From Candidatus Albibeggiatoa sp. nov. NOAA (lineage in GTDB: Bacteria; Pseudomonadota; Gammaproteobacteria; Beggiatoales; Beggiatoaceae), in NCBI GenBank assembly GCA_025800385.1, contig JAOXRS010000232.1:1-51295 (forward strand): 51,295 nt of DNA, read 5' to 3'. A program made the translations under genes and the position numbers. Position 1 is the first letter of the stretch. The number at the start of each line of letters is the position of its first letter. A model generated the notes under the pieces. The model made no database searches. It saw nothing but the letters and a program-made list of their open reading frames with translations, and had not been told where the DNA came from. Positions 9,978 through 20,033 of this stretch are shown here, piece after piece.

Positions 9978-12536
9978 TTACAACGACTCTTTAAGCTGGT
10001 AAATCATATCTAACGCTTGTCTAGGTGTTAAATTTTCTGGTGAAATATCAGCCAATATATCTAATGCAGGGTGTGAAACAGGTTCTGGCTCAACAGGGGT
10101 TTCTAAAAATAATTGTTCTTGCTGAGGCGCACCCAACTGCTGATTTTCTAACATTTTTAAGCGTTTTTTGGCTTGATTGACAACGGTTTTCGGTACACCC
10201 GCCAACAATGCCACTTGTAAACCATAACTTTGATTGGCTGCTCCGTCTTTCACCGTATGTAAAAAGATGAGTTTATCTTGTTTTTCAACTGCTTCTAAAT
10301 GTGCATTGGTCACGCCTTTATGCAATTCAGGTAAACGGGTCAGCTCAAAATAATGGGTCGCAAATAAAGTATAACAATTCAATTTTTGCAATAAATGTTC
10401 GGCACAAGCCCAAGCTAAAGACAGGCCATCAAAGGTACTTGTTCCGCGTCCAATTTCATCCATTAACACCAAGCTGTTGCGTGTAGCATTGTGTAAAATA
10501 TTGGCTGTTTCAGTCATTTCGACCATAAACGTTGAGCGACCACCCGCCAAATCATCGCTTGCTCCAATCCGGGTAAAAATCCCATCAATCGAACCTAATA
10601 CCGCTTTTTGCGCAGGTACAAAACTACCGATATGTGCGAGTAAAACGATCAACGCAGTTTGACGCATATAAACCGATTTACCCGACATATTCGCACCTGT
10701 AATCAAAAGCATACGTCGATCTTCATGCAAGTTTAAATCATTCGGCATAAATGGAATATCTTGAATCGCTTCCACAACAGGATGACGACCTTCTTCAATT
10801 AAGACCACTTCTTCATGGGTAAATTCGGGTGGATTATATTTTAGTGTATCGGCACGTTCTGCCAATGTATTTAACACGTCTAACTCGGCAACTGCGGCAC
10901 TACAAATTTGTAAAGGCTTCAAATAGTCCAGCAGCTTTAATAACAGCTCTTCATACAAATGCTTTTCTAACTGCAATGCACGCTCGTTAGCACTTAATAC
11001 TTTGTCTTCAAAAAGTTTTAATTCCTTAGTAATAAAACGTTCAACGGCTTTCAAAGTTTGGCGGCGGACGTAATCTTCAGGTACTTGATTGCTTTGGGTA
11101 CGACTGATTTCAATATAATAGCCATGGACTTTATTGTAGCCAACTTTTAAATTTTGAATTCCCGTACGTTCACGCTCACGCATTTCCAAATCGCTTAAAT
11201 AGCCATTTGCATCATGACTTAAACGGCGTAATTCATCTAACTCTGGGCTATAACCTGCTGCAATCACACCGCCATCACGAATTAAAAACGGAGGTTCTTC
11301 GACAACGGCCTGACATAACAAAGTATAAATTTCAGGAAATACGGTGATTTTTTCCCCAATATCCTGCAATAAATCAGTCTGTAATAAAGCTAATTCTTTT
11401 TTCACCTCAGGCAATAAACCCAAAGCAGTACGCAACTGGGTTAAATCACGCGGTCGAGCACTACGAATCGCAACCCGTGCCAGAATCCGCTCCACATCAC
11501 CCATGCTACGCAATAACTTGTACAAGCCATGAATATTATTTTGTTCTAATAATTTGCCAATACTTTGGTGGCGTGCGCTTAAAATCGCAGTGTCGCGTAA
11601 TGGCCGATGTAACCAACGCCGCAGTAAACGACTACCCATCGGGGTTGCACATTGATCGAGCACATTGACTAAGGTATGTTCTTGTTTGCCTTGTAAACCA
11701 CTGTCTAATTCTAAATTACGTCGCGTGGCCACATCCATCATTAAACTGTCTTCACGCCGTTCCCAGCTTAAACCTTGTAAGTGTGGTAGTGCCGTGCGTT
11801 GGGTTTCTTTGGCATATTGCAATAAACAGCCCGCTGCAGTAATCGCTAATGTAAGATGGTCACAGCCAAAGCCCGCTAAGTTTTGCACACCAAATTGTTG
11901 AGTCAATAAGCGTAACGCGGTTTGAATATCAAAGTACCAAGGGGGTTGCTTGCGAACAGGAAATTTTGGCAAATTAAAGCTGTAATCTTCACTAATTAGT
12001 AATTCAGCAGGTTGCAAACGTACTAATTCGCTGTGTAATAAAGATTCACTATTGACTTCGGTAACGGTAAAACGGCCGCTAGATAAATTTAAAGTAGCAA
12101 TACCAAAAGTATTTTTTTCACAATGCACCGCAACTAAAACACTGTCTTGGCGTTCATCGAGCAAGGCTTCATCTGTCAGTGTACCGGGGGTAATAATCCG
12201 TGAAACTTGACGTTCGACAGGCCCTTTGCTGGTTGCAGGGTCGCCAACTTGTTCACAAATCACCGCGGAATGACCTTGCTTCACTAATTTGGCTAAGTAG
12301 GGTTCTATCGCATGATAAGGCACACCTGCCATAGGAATATCTAGGCCACCGCTTTTGCCACGTTTGGTTACGGCAATATCAAGAATCACCCCCGCACGTT
12401 CAGCATCTTCAAAAAATAATTCGTAAAAGTCGCCCATGCGATAAAACAACAATGTATCAGGATGTTCGGCTTTAATCCGTAAATATTGTTGCATCACGGG
12501 GGTATGTCTGGAGATGTCTTGCTCGGTCGTCTTCAT
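9978..12536 (-). CDS. mutS: DNA mismatch repair protein MutS
   Basis: An 852-residue MutS, essentially the E. coli length. It binds mismatches and small loops and recruits MutL. The N-terminal mismatch-reading motif F-Y-E lies within GDFYELF (about residues 35-41). The ATPase Walker A is G-A-N-M-S-G-K-S at residues 614-621, followed by the [13 protein letters not shown]alker B/signature and the ATHYFELT segment. The Walker A differs slightly from the usual GPNM(G/S)GKST: proline is replaced by alanine and the residue after KS is valine. The P-loop consensus is still met. The gene is transcribed divergently from the first WD40 gene, with a TATAAT at 12547-12552 on the minus strand just ahead of the start. 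Confidence 0.95.
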   Translation of the reverse strand: MKTTEQDISRHTPVMQQYLRIKAEHPDTLLFYRMGDFYELFFEDAERAGVILDIAVTKRGKSGGLDIPMAGVPYHAIEPYLAKLVKQGHSAVICEQVGDPATSKGPVERQVSRIITPGTLTDEALLDERQDSVLVAVHCEKNTFGIATLNLSSGRFTVTEVNSESLLHSELVRLQPAELLISEDYSFNLPKFPVRKQPPWYFDIQTALRLLTQQFGVQNLAGFGCDHLTLAITAAGCLLQYAKETQRTALPHLQGLSWERREDSLMMDVATRRNLELDSGLQGKQEHTLVNVLDQCATPMGSRLLRRWLHRPLRDTAILSARHQSIGKLLEQNNIHGLYKLLRSMGDVERILARVAIRSARPRDLTQLRTALGLLPEVKKELALLQTDLLQDIGEKITVFPEIYTLLCQAVVEEPPFLIRDGGVIAAGYSPELDELRRLSHDANGYLSDLEMRERERTGIQNLKVGYNKVHGYYIEISRTQSNQVPEDYVRRQTLKAVERFITKELKLFEDKVLSANERALQLEKHLYEELLLKLLDYLKPLQICSAAVAELDVLNTLAERADTLKYNPPEFTHEEVVLIEEGRHPVVEAIQDIPFMPNDLNLHEDRRMLLITGANMSGKSVYMRQTALIVLLAHIGSFVPAQKAVLGSIDGIFTRIGASDDLAGGRSTFMVEMTETANILHNATRNSLVLMDEIGRGTSTFDGLSLAWACAEHLLQKLNCYTLFATHYFELTRLPELHKGVTNAHLEAVEKQDKLIFLHTVKDGAANQSYGLQVALLAGVPKTVVNQAKKRLKMLENQQLGAPQQEQLFLETPVEPEPVSHPALDILADISPENLTPRQALDMIYQLKESL

Positions 12537-12546
12537 AGTGGCGCGT

Positions 12547-12552
12547 ATTATA
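12547..12552 (-). promoter_or_regulatory. candidate -10 element of mutS
   Basis: A perfect TATAAT lies on the minus strand only 10 bases before the mutS start codon. A transcript starting seven bases downstream of it would have almost no leader. No good -35 is visible at 16-18 bases, so this is tentative. Confidence 0.35.
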
Positions 12553-12660
12553 GCAAAACAAATATGAAGGATATAGAAACGGTCAATTTCGATTATAAGC
12601 TTTTGTTAAGAAAGTTTTTTTAAACCAGAAAAAAAACTCCAATATAAACCATAATAAAAT

Positions 12661-12688
12661 TAGACTTATTAAAATTTTCATCTATAGT
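12661..12688 (+). promoter_or_regulatory. conserved promoter of WD40 paralog 1
   Basis: TAGACT (12661-12666), a 16-base spacer and TATAGT (12683-12688). The same element with the same spacing precedes the other three paralogs as TAGACA-16-TATATT. Conservation across the four upstream regions is the main support. This copy is the weakest match. Confidence 0.55.
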
Positions 12689-12724
12689 TTTTAATAACTT
12701 TTAATTTTTTTCATGAGATAAAAC

Positions 12725-15700
12725 ATGTTTTATAAAAACTTACTATTGCTGTTATTGTTCAGCAGCTTATGGGGCAATGCCTTGGCTGACACCCGCTACG
12801 GTGGCTTAAGTACACGCTGTTTGGTGAAAACGCAGGCTGAGAATTTTATGTACGCAGGGATTCAAATCTCTGGCGGTGACAAGGAAGTCAGAATCAGTAC
12901 TCAAGCGGTGACAGACATCACTAATAACCAATTTATTCCACAACTTGAAGTTAAAGCCTTTCCTGAAGCAACGTCTATTTACCGTGATACCAACCCTAAT
13001 TTATCCAAAAGTTTGGAAGTAGCCTTAACCCTAGCTGAGGGTTTTTACACCATTACAGTTAACCCTGCCACTGCTGCTGAAGGAATTGCAATTATTAATG
13101 TTTATGAAACAGGCGAAACAGAACCCGTTTTAGAATCAATTAGTACTCGCTGTTATATTGGTACTAAAAATGAAGATGCGATGATTGCAGGTATTCAAAT
13201 TAATGGTGATAGTGCCCGCACTGAATTTATTACTTACCGAATTGACGAAGTCCCTAATAATCAAATTTTACCCACTTTACATTTGCAAACATTTCCAGAT
13301 GGACAATTTTTTACTGAAGCGAAGTCTTTTTATAATAATCAAAACAATGGTTATGATGGCAACCAAAGGCTTTTACGACGCATTCAGCATTTAGAGCAAG
13401 GCCTTTATACTGCAACTATTCAACCATCGGATCAAGCAGGGGTTGGTATTGTCACAGTCGTTAAACCTGAGCAAATTACACCAGTCGACTCCATCACAAC
13501 AATAGGGGTGGTTTATGGTGATGCAGTGAAATATAGTGACGATGATCGGATTATGGCCATTGGTACATTAGACGATAAAATTGAAATATGGGATTTACAA
13601 ACAGGTGAGTTACTACATAATCTCAATGGTTATCACGGTCAAAAACCAGATTTATTGCAATTTAGTCCGATTAATTCAAATGGACGCTTTTTAATTTCAA
13701 CTGGACAGGATGGCATTGTAAGGCTTTGGAATACCAAAACAGGTAAGTCCGTTTTTCAGGCTGAGCCACAACCTTTGGGAGATGGATTTGATAATCAGTA
13801 TAACTACACATTTACGCCTGATGGTGAAATACTTATTTTCAGTGGTAATGCTAATATTGTCCAGCTTTTAGACCTTTCAACTGGCAATCTCGTTGGAACA
13901 TTGGAGCACCAAGGACAGCAAATTGATAGCCTATTTGTTAACTTTGATGGGAAATATGTTGCGGCAAAATCTAAAAACGATTTATATGTATGGGATATTA
14001 AAACTAAGCATAAAGTCATGACTTTATCAGATGTACAAATAGCAGAATTTCATCCTAATCAATACCAAATTGCTATCAAGCACTCAGATGGTGAAGTTGC
14101 AACTTGGAATTTAACAAATCAAACTAAAATAATATCGCTCAACTCACATGGTAATTCTGATGCACAAATCGGTTTTACACCTGATGGTAATTTATTAGCA
14201 ACAGTTGAAGACAATGCAATCTATATATGGAATACCGCCACAGGTCAATTGGTTGCAAATTTGGCTAATACAGGCTCTGTATCTACATTTCAAATTACAC
14301 CTGATGGACAATATTTATTAAATAGCTATGGATATGGAAATAAAGATACACAACTCTGGGATATATCCAACTTAAAGAACGTAGCAGCATCACCAGAAAA
14401 CCCAATTATTGTTCAGTCAAATAAACAAGTTATACCTTACTCTAATGCAGACCAAAACTTAAGTGCTGATGGAAAATTTATCCGAGTACGAGTATTGGAT
14501 TATAGCCTTACCCCTACCTTTCATTTTAAACCATTACTAGATACAGCAATTACAATTCCACAAGCTACAACCGTTACAGCAGAATTTTTCACACCTATCA
14601 TACCCAAAACACCACTTACAGAAGATGAAGTGCCTTTATTTCCTGCACGAAGAGGTGATGACGCATTCTTTGCTGCTTTTAGCCCTGATAACCGTACATT
14701 AGCAACAACATCACAGTTACACCCCTTTATTCAATTATGGGATGTGGTGACGGGTAAAGAAATTGGACGCTTAAATACGTATGTATTTAGTTTATATGCA
14801 TTTAGTTTAGAAGTACCATTGAGCTTTAGCCCGAACGGCAAACTGTTAGCATTTCACATAGCAAAGGATAAAGCCGTATATTTATGGGATATTACAATAG
14901 GTCAAGCCTTATCAAAAATAACTGGATATACTGAATTTATTAGGAATTTTGAGTTTTCCCCTGATAGTCAAACCATTGCATTACAAATTGATGATGACCC
15001 TGCCATACACTTATGGGACATAACAACCGAACAAGCCAAAACCAAATTAGTTGGGGATAATCCTATATCCAGTTTTGCATTCCATCCAAACGGTAAATTA
15101 CTTGTATCCAGAGAAGCTGAAGTAAACGGCTCAAGTAAAATATGGTTATGGAATCTTGAAACTGAACAAAGAATAGCAGCATTTAGTGTACAAGGTTCAG
15201 GTGAATTTATACTCAGCCCTGACGGAAAGCAACTAGCTGTTACAAATCAAGATAAAATTTCCTTTATCGATACAGCTTCAATGACTGAGATCGATCAATT
15301 ACAACCAAGTAAAACAGGCTTAATGGCATTTAGCCCCGATGGAAAAACATTAGCAGTTGCTATGACTGGAAAGCACACTGAATTCTGGGATATAGAAACA
15401 AAACAGCTTGTTGCTTACCTACCTAACCATAGTGCTGCACACTTTATTGTTGGTAATCATATTGTGGCTTCAGCACCGTATGGTTCTATTATCCGAACAA
15501 GGGTAAATTTAGAGCTAATAGAATTTTTAGATATATCAGATTTATATCAAGCACAATCTATTAACAGTCAAGTTGTATTTTCTGATGCTCATACCAGCTC
15601 AATTTCATCTATGACATTCAGTTCTGATGGAAAACTATTCACATCAGGTTCTAATACCTACGACGATCAAATACATATTTGGGATGCACAAACAGGTAAA

Positions 15701-16666
15701 AAGCGTTTTTCATTCGGTAACAAGTCAAAAATTGTTAACTTAACTGACCCTAATGCATCACACTATTTAAATACTGCTGCCGCTCAAGCTTTTAATGAGA
15801 GTTACAGACAACATTACATACTTTCATTGAAATTTAGCCCAGATAACAAAACTTTAGCTTCATGTGGTAGTGGATTTATTGATGGCGTTGGAGAAAATGA
15901 TTTTAAAGGCAATGTCATTGATTTTTGGGATACAAGTACAGGTGCAAATATAGCTCGACTTGAAGGACATTCTGGCCGTGTAACTGTGATTGACTTTAGC
16001 CCTGATGGTAAAACATTGGCTTCCGCAGCTGCAGGAGAAGATAAAACTGTTCGCTTGTGGGATGTGGCAACAAAAACACAGCTAGCACAGTGGCCAATTG
16101 AAATTGATACCTCATCAGATGAAGAAGTCACATTCAAATCGTTAGAATTTACGCCTAATGGTCAACGCCTAATTGCCTCATTAAGTAATCACACTATTAT
16201 TGCATTGGATACAAATACAGGTCAGCAACCATTTAAAATTGTTGACAATATACACAAAATGCAAAAAATAGTGTTAAGTCCTGATGGAAAATATATTGCC
16301 GCTGCTCATAACGAATATGAAAGCTCTAATAGCACAGATATTAATAGTGATAATAGAAGTATACCAATTTGGGATGCAACCACAGGGCAATTAGTCACAA
16401 CACTTACAGGCCATCTTGGTCGGATTAATACAACGTTGTTTAGCCCTGATAGCAAAACACTTATTTCAGGTGCAGATGATCGTAGTATCCGCTTTTGGAA
16501 TATTGAAACAGGGCAACTTAAAGCAATATTCAACACTCAAAATTTAGTTAGCACTACAAACATGGTTCTAAAAGCTGATGGCAGTCAATTAGCACTCATA
16601 GGCACTAATACAACTCCACAAAATTATCCAATTCGACTTTGGGATATTGCTGATATATTGAAATAA
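12725..16666 (+). CDS. secreted WD40 beta-propeller protein, paralog 1
   Basis: A 1313-residue exported protein. A signal peptide covers about 1-21 (ends in GNALA). Two copies of a domain of about 100 residues follow (about 28-130 and 137-245). Each opens with STRC and has (M/I)xAGIQI, then a YT(I/A)T..P segment and an AGxGI end. They resemble the STRGFVGTG-type beta-sandwich repeats of other secreted bacterial proteins. The rest (about 260-1313) is WD40 repeats with many FSPDGKTLA and LWDxxTG motifs, enough for more than one propeller. No catalytic domain is visible, so a scaffold or binding role outside the cytoplasm is inferred. First of four paralogs; the stop is followed by a strong terminator. 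Confidence 0.85.
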   Translation: MFYKNLLLLLLFSSLWGNALADTRYGGLSTRCLVKTQAENFMYAGIQISGGDKEVRISTQAVTDITNNQFIPQLEVKAFPEATSIYRDTNPNLSKSLEVALTLAEGFYTITVNPATAAEGIAIINVYETGETEPVLESISTRCYIGTKNEDAMIAGIQINGDSARTEFITYRIDEVPNNQILPTLHLQTFPDGQFFTEAKSFYNNQNNGYDGNQRLLRRIQHLEQGLYTATIQPSDQAGVGIVTVVKPEQITPVDSITTIGVVYGDAVKYSDDDRIMAIGTLDDKIEIWDLQTGELLHNLNGYHGQKPDLLQFSPINSNGRFLISTGQDGIVRLWNTKTGKSVFQAEPQPLGDGFDNQYNYTFTPDGEILIFSGNANIVQLLDLSTGNLVGTLEHQGQQIDSLFVNFDGKYVAAKSKNDLYVWDIKTKHKVMTLSDVQIAEFHPNQYQIAIKHSDGEVATWNLTNQTKIISLNSHGNSDAQIGFTPDGNLLATVEDNAIYIWNTATGQLVANLANTGSVSTFQITPDGQYLLNSYGYGNKDTQLWDISNLKNVAASPENPIIVQSNKQVIPYSNADQNLSADGKFIRVRVLDYSLTPTFHFKPLLDTAITIPQATTVTAEFFTPIIPKTPLTEDEVPLFPARRGDDAFFAAFSPDNRTLATTSQLHPFIQLWDVVTGKEIGRLNTYVFSLYAFSLEVPLSFSPNGKLLAFHIAKDKAVYLWDITIGQALSKITGYTEFIRNFEFSPDSQTIALQIDDDPAIHLWDITTEQAKTKLVGDNPISSFAFHPNGKLLVSREAEVNGSSKIWLWNLETEQRIAAFSVQGSGEFILSPDGKQLAVTNQDKISFIDTASMTEIDQLQPSKTGLMAFSPDGKTLAVAMTGKHTEFWDIETKQLVAYLPNHSAAHFIVGNHIVASAPYGSIIRTRVNLELIEFLDISDLYQAQSINSQVVFSDAHTSSISSMTFSSDGKLFTSGSNTYDDQIHIWDAQTGKKRFSFGNKSKIVNLTDPNASHYLNTAAAQAFNESYRQHYILSLKFSPDNKTLASCGSGFIDGVGENDFKGNVIDFWDTSTGANIARLEGHSGRVTVIDFSPDGKTLASAAAGEDKTVRLWDVATKTQLAQWPIEIDTSSDEEVTFKSLEFTPNGQRLIASLSNHTIIALDTNTGQQPFKIVDNIHKMQKIVLSPDGKYIAAAHNEYESSNSTDINSDNRSIPIWDATTGQLVTTLTGHLGRINTTLFSPDSKTLISGADDRSIRFWNIETGQLKAIFNTQNLVSTTNMVLKADGSQLALIGTNTTPQNYPIRLWDIADILK

Positions 16667-16680
16667 CAGGTAAAAAACAC

Positions 16681-16716
16681 AAAGAGGTGTAAAGATATTT
16701 TTCACACCTCTTTTTT
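16681..16716 (+). terminator. intrinsic terminator after WD40 paralog 1
   Basis: AAAGAGGTGT (16681-16690) pairs with ACACCTCTTT (16704-16713) and is followed by a T-run. The same AAGAGGTG stem recurs after paralog 2 at 23467, so the terminator was duplicated with the gene. Confidence 0.85.
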
Positions 16717-16825
16717 AACGAATTTATGTTTTATAATTTTAATTTGTGTTAATCTATTTAATCATAAGGTTTCAAATACAACTCCAAGTGTATATGTTTA
16801 ACCCTGATAAAAAGGTGACGAATTT

Positions 16826-17854
16826 ATGGAAGGAAAATTACGCTCCACAGATGTAAACCCTCATATTTTCACACTGGAACAGACATCTGCATCCGATCCC
16901 GATTTATTTTTATCGGACATTACCCAGTTGTTCCAAAGGCAAGCTAAAGAAAACATGTACCCCTACATTTACAGCTCGCCAAATCCAGAGATAGAGAATG
17001 ACTTAGCTTGTGGTGAAACCCATTACAATGACTTGATTTATAATGTTCCTGACTATTATTTATATCGCGAAGAAATCAAAATCTTACAACACTCTGTTGA
17101 AGACCTAGCTGCACAAATCCCTGAAAATGCAACCATCATTGAATTTGGTGTCGGCACAGAAATCGCCTTTCGCAACAAAACCTTACCTCTCTTAAAAGCC
17201 ACAGAAAAATTAGCCAGATACGTTCCGATTGACCTTTGCGTTACTTATTTAACTCAAGCCCAGTCTGTCATGGATCAGGAATTACCACAAGTTGCATTCC
17301 AAGGTATAGAAACTGATTTTGTAAAAAACGTAGCCATTGTGCAAGAATTTGAAAATCCTGTGGTATTTTTTAAAGGCAGTACCATTACAAATTTACGTCC
17401 TGAACAATGTATCGACTTCTTCCAACGCTTAGCCGAAGTATTACCTACCGATGGCCTATTAATTGTAGGTGAAGACAGTAACCCAGATGAAAGTTCTTTG
17501 CGTAAAGCCTATGTCAATGAGCCTTTGGCCAATACTATGTTAAGTGTTTTCTATCGTTTAAAACGAGACTATGCAATACAAGATTTCACACCGAATGGCT
17601 TCAATTACCGTTTTGATTGGCTACCACAAGAATATTGTGTCAGACATACTGCTGTTGCGACAGAAAGTCAGCGTTTCACTTTGAATAATACAGCTATTGA
17701 AATTCAAAAAGATGACGAGTTTCATACTGTCAGCTCGTATAAATACCCTATTGAGTTTTTCCAAGACATGGCCAAACAAGGTGGTTTAGAATCTGTAGCA
17801 GTTTTCTCTAAAGCACCAAATCCAATGGTCGTACACGTATTTAAAAAGCACTAA
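16826..17854 (+). CDS. EgtD-like histidine-type SAM methyltransferase (Methyltransf_33)
   Basis: A 342-residue methyltransferase resembling EgtD, the histidine N-alpha-methyltransferase of ergothioneine synthesis. A SAM-binding motif I is at E106-F-G-V-G-T, followed by YVPIDLC, FFKGSTITNLRPEQ with N189 at the position of EgtD's histidine-binding asparagine, a late NGFNYRFDW segment and a C-terminal FHTVSSYKY segment. The family normally trimethylates the alpha-amino group of histidine or a relative. No EgtB or other ergothioneine gene is here. A good ribosome-binding site (AAGGTGA) precedes the start. Only two bases separate its stop from the P-type ATPase, so the two are probably co-translated and functionally linked. 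The true substrate is unknown. Confidence 0.72.
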   Translation: MEGKLRSTDVNPHIFTLEQTSASDPDLFLSDITQLFQRQAKENMYPYIYSSPNPEIENDLACGETHYNDLIYNVPDYYLYREEIKILQHSVEDLAAQIPENATIIEFGVGTEIAFRNKTLPLLKATEKLARYVPIDLCVTYLTQAQSVMDQELPQVAFQGIETDFVKNVAIVQEFENPVVFFKGSTITNLRPEQCIDFFQRLAEVLPTDGLLIVGEDSNPDESSLRKAYVNEPLANTMLSVFYRLKRDYAIQDFTPNGFNYRFDWLPQEYCVRHTAVATESQRFTLNNTAIEIQKDDEFHTVSSYKYPIEFFQDMAKQGGLESVAVFSKAPNPMVVHVFKKH

Positions 17855-17856
17855 AG

Positions 17857-19902
17857 ATGATTCCCCTCGTACCCATATTATTAGCTGGTAGTGGCATCGC
17901 TTTAGCGGCGAAGGCTGGTGTACATAAACGTGTCGCTAAAGTATTTAAAAAAGTCGATGAAAAATACCAACAATTTTTTGAGAAAAACATTGATAGCCAA
18001 TTTGTGTCTCAAGAACGCAATCAGCAATTACAAGAGTTTATTCATAACGACAAGCAGGAAGAAGCTAATATTAATCGTAATCTAGGTATTTCTATCGTTA
18101 ATACCACGACTGCAATTATTGGCAGCTTTTTTTATCCACCGTTGTTGATACTAACTGCAATTGGTGTGTTATATACGACTTATCCGATTGTGAAACAAAG
18201 TATTATCACTGCTGTGTATGAAAAACGGATTGCATATTTATCACATGTCGGTGTGGCTTCGGTGCTATTTGGGTTATTGGGGGGATTTTATATTATCAGT
18301 AGTGCCATGATGTTAGTGGTGTTATTAGCGTTGAAAATTGCCGCACGCACAAAGAATTACTCACAAAATATGTTAATGAGTACATTTGCCGTACAACCGC
18401 CTAGCACCGTATGGATTTCTGTGGACAATGTCGAAACCGAAATTGCTTTTTCAGCATTACAAATTGGCGATGTATTGGTTTTAAATGCTGGCCAAACTGT
18501 ACCGATTGACGGGCATGTGGTTGATGGTAACGCTTTAATCGATCAACATATTTTGACAGGCGAATCACAACCTGTAGAAAAATCCAATAAAGATAAAGTG
18601 TTCGCCAATACACTGATTCTTAGTGGTAAAATTTACGTTGCTGTTGACCAAACAGGCAGTGAAACCATTGCTATGCAAATCAGTCAAATTTTAGCCAACA
18701 CCAGTGATTCCCATCTTGACCATCAAGCCCGTAGTGAAAAAATTGCCGATAGCCTTGCTTTACCCGTATTAGCTGCCAGTGGCCTTGCATGGATGACTGT
18801 GGGCACAACAGGTGCAGTTACTATTTTAAACAGTGGGTTAGGGTCAACCATGATGTTTTCAGGCCCTTTAAGCATGTTGAGTTTTTTAAATATCGCCTCG
18901 CATAACGGAATTTTAGTCAAAGACGGGCGTTCTTTAGAATTACTGCATACGATTGATACAGTCATTTTTGATAAAACAGGTACGTTAACCATAGAACAAC
19001 CTGAAGTCAGCGAAATTCATCATTATCACGATTGGACAAAACAGCAAGTACTTTATTTTGCAGCGATTGCAGAATATCGACAAACCCATCCAATTGCAAA
19101 AGCGATTTTAACTGCCTCAGCACAATATGATATAGAACTGGCTGCACCCGATGAATCTCATTATCAGATTGGCTTTGGGATTCATGTACGTTATCAACAG
19201 CAGGATATTAAAGTCGGTAGTTTGCGTTTTATGCGTTCAGCGAATATCGAAATTCCTAAACAAGTTGAAGCCCAACATCAAAAAGCAATTGAATGGGGGA
19301 ATTCCTTCGTTGCTGTTGCCGTTGGTAATACACTCATCGGTACAATTGAATTACAAGTACAGTTACGCCCTGAAACTGAAGAACTCATCAAACAATTACA
19401 TCAGCGCAAGTTAAAACTGTATATTCTATCAGGCGATCATTATCATCCTACGCAGCATCTTGCCCAGCGTTTAGAAATGGATGGCTTTTTTGCTGAAGTC
19501 TTACCAGAAGGCAAAGCAGATATTGTTAAACAATTGCAGGATGAAGGTCGAAAAGTATGTTTTGTGGGGGATGGAATTAACGATGCGATTGCATTGAAAC
19601 AAGCCGATATTTCTGTGTCTTTACGTGGTGCAACAACAGTTGCGACAGATAGCGCACAAATTATTATTTTAAGCCAATCTCTGATTCAGCTAGATCAATT
19701 ATTTAATATCGCAGAATCATTCCATGATAACCTTAGCCGTACATTAAAATTATCTTATATTCCCGGTAGCATTGTAATTTCAGGGGCATTTTTATTTCAT
19801 TTTGGTATGTTAGCAGCCCTACTTTTATACTCTGCTGGTCTCACTGCCACAATCAGCCATGCCTTAAGTCCCATGTTGAAATTGCCTAAAGAGGCCAACT
19901 AA
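17857..19902 (+). CDS. P1B-like P-type ATPase without the CPC motif
   Basis: A 681-residue P-type ATPase. It has TGES in the actuator domain, the phosphorylated D372 in DKTGTLT, the HP motif typical of heavy-metal pumps in QTHPIAKA, and the GDGINDA hinge. Membrane helices lie near 85-115, 125-160, 300-325 and 635-670. The N-terminus is short and has no CXXC metal-binding domain. The intramembrane motif that is CPC, SPC or TPC in metal pumps reads S335-G336-P337 here, so the transmembrane metal-binding cysteines are missing. The C-terminal helices also lack the usual metal-ligand pattern. It is coupled to the preceding methyltransferase. The transported substrate cannot be named and may not be a soft metal. 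Confidence 0.8.
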   Translation: MIPLVPILLAGSGIALAAKAGVHKRVAKVFKKVDEKYQQFFEKNIDSQFVSQERNQQLQEFIHNDKQEEANINRNLGISIVNTTTAIIGSFFYPPLLILTAIGVLYTTYPIVKQSIITAVYEKRIAYLSHVGVASVLFGLLGGFYIISSAMMLVVLLALKIAARTKNYSQNMLMSTFAVQPPSTVWISVDNVETEIAFSALQIGDVLVLNAGQTVPIDGHVVDGNALIDQHILTGESQPVEKSNKDKVFANTLILSGKIYVAVDQTGSETIAMQISQILANTSDSHLDHQARSEKIADSLALPVLAASGLAWMTVGTTGAVTILNSGLGSTMMFSGPLSMLSFLNIASHNGILVKDGRSLELLHTIDTVIFDKTGTLTIEQPEVSEIHHYHDWTKQQVLYFAAIAEYRQTHPIAKAILTASAQYDIELAAPDESHYQIGFGIHVRYQQQDIKVGSLRFMRSANIEIPKQVEAQHQKAIEWGNSFVAVAVGNTLIGTIELQVQLRPETEELIKQLHQRKLKLYILSGDHYHPTQHLAQRLEMDGFFAEVLPEGKADIVKQLQDEGRKVCFVGDGINDAIALKQADISVSLRGATTVATDSAQIIILSQSLIQLDQLFNIAESFHDNLSRTLKLSYIPGSIVISGAFLFHFGMLAALLLYSAGLTATISHALSPMLKLPKEAN

Positions 19903-19972
19903 AGCCCCCCAAAATATTTCATTAAAATAATTTTATTAATCATTCTATTACATAAAAAACACGTATTTTAAT

Positions 19973-20000
19973 TAGACATTTTTTAAAATTCGGCTATATT
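19973..20000 (+). promoter_or_regulatory. conserved promoter of WD40 paralog 2
   Basis: TAGACA (19973-19978), 16 bases, then TATATT (19995-20000), followed 33 bases later by the start codon. The element and its spacing match the upstream regions of paralogs 3 and 4 exactly. Confidence 0.7.
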
Positions 20001-20033
20001 TTTAGCAATTGCTAATTTTCTAATGGATTACAT

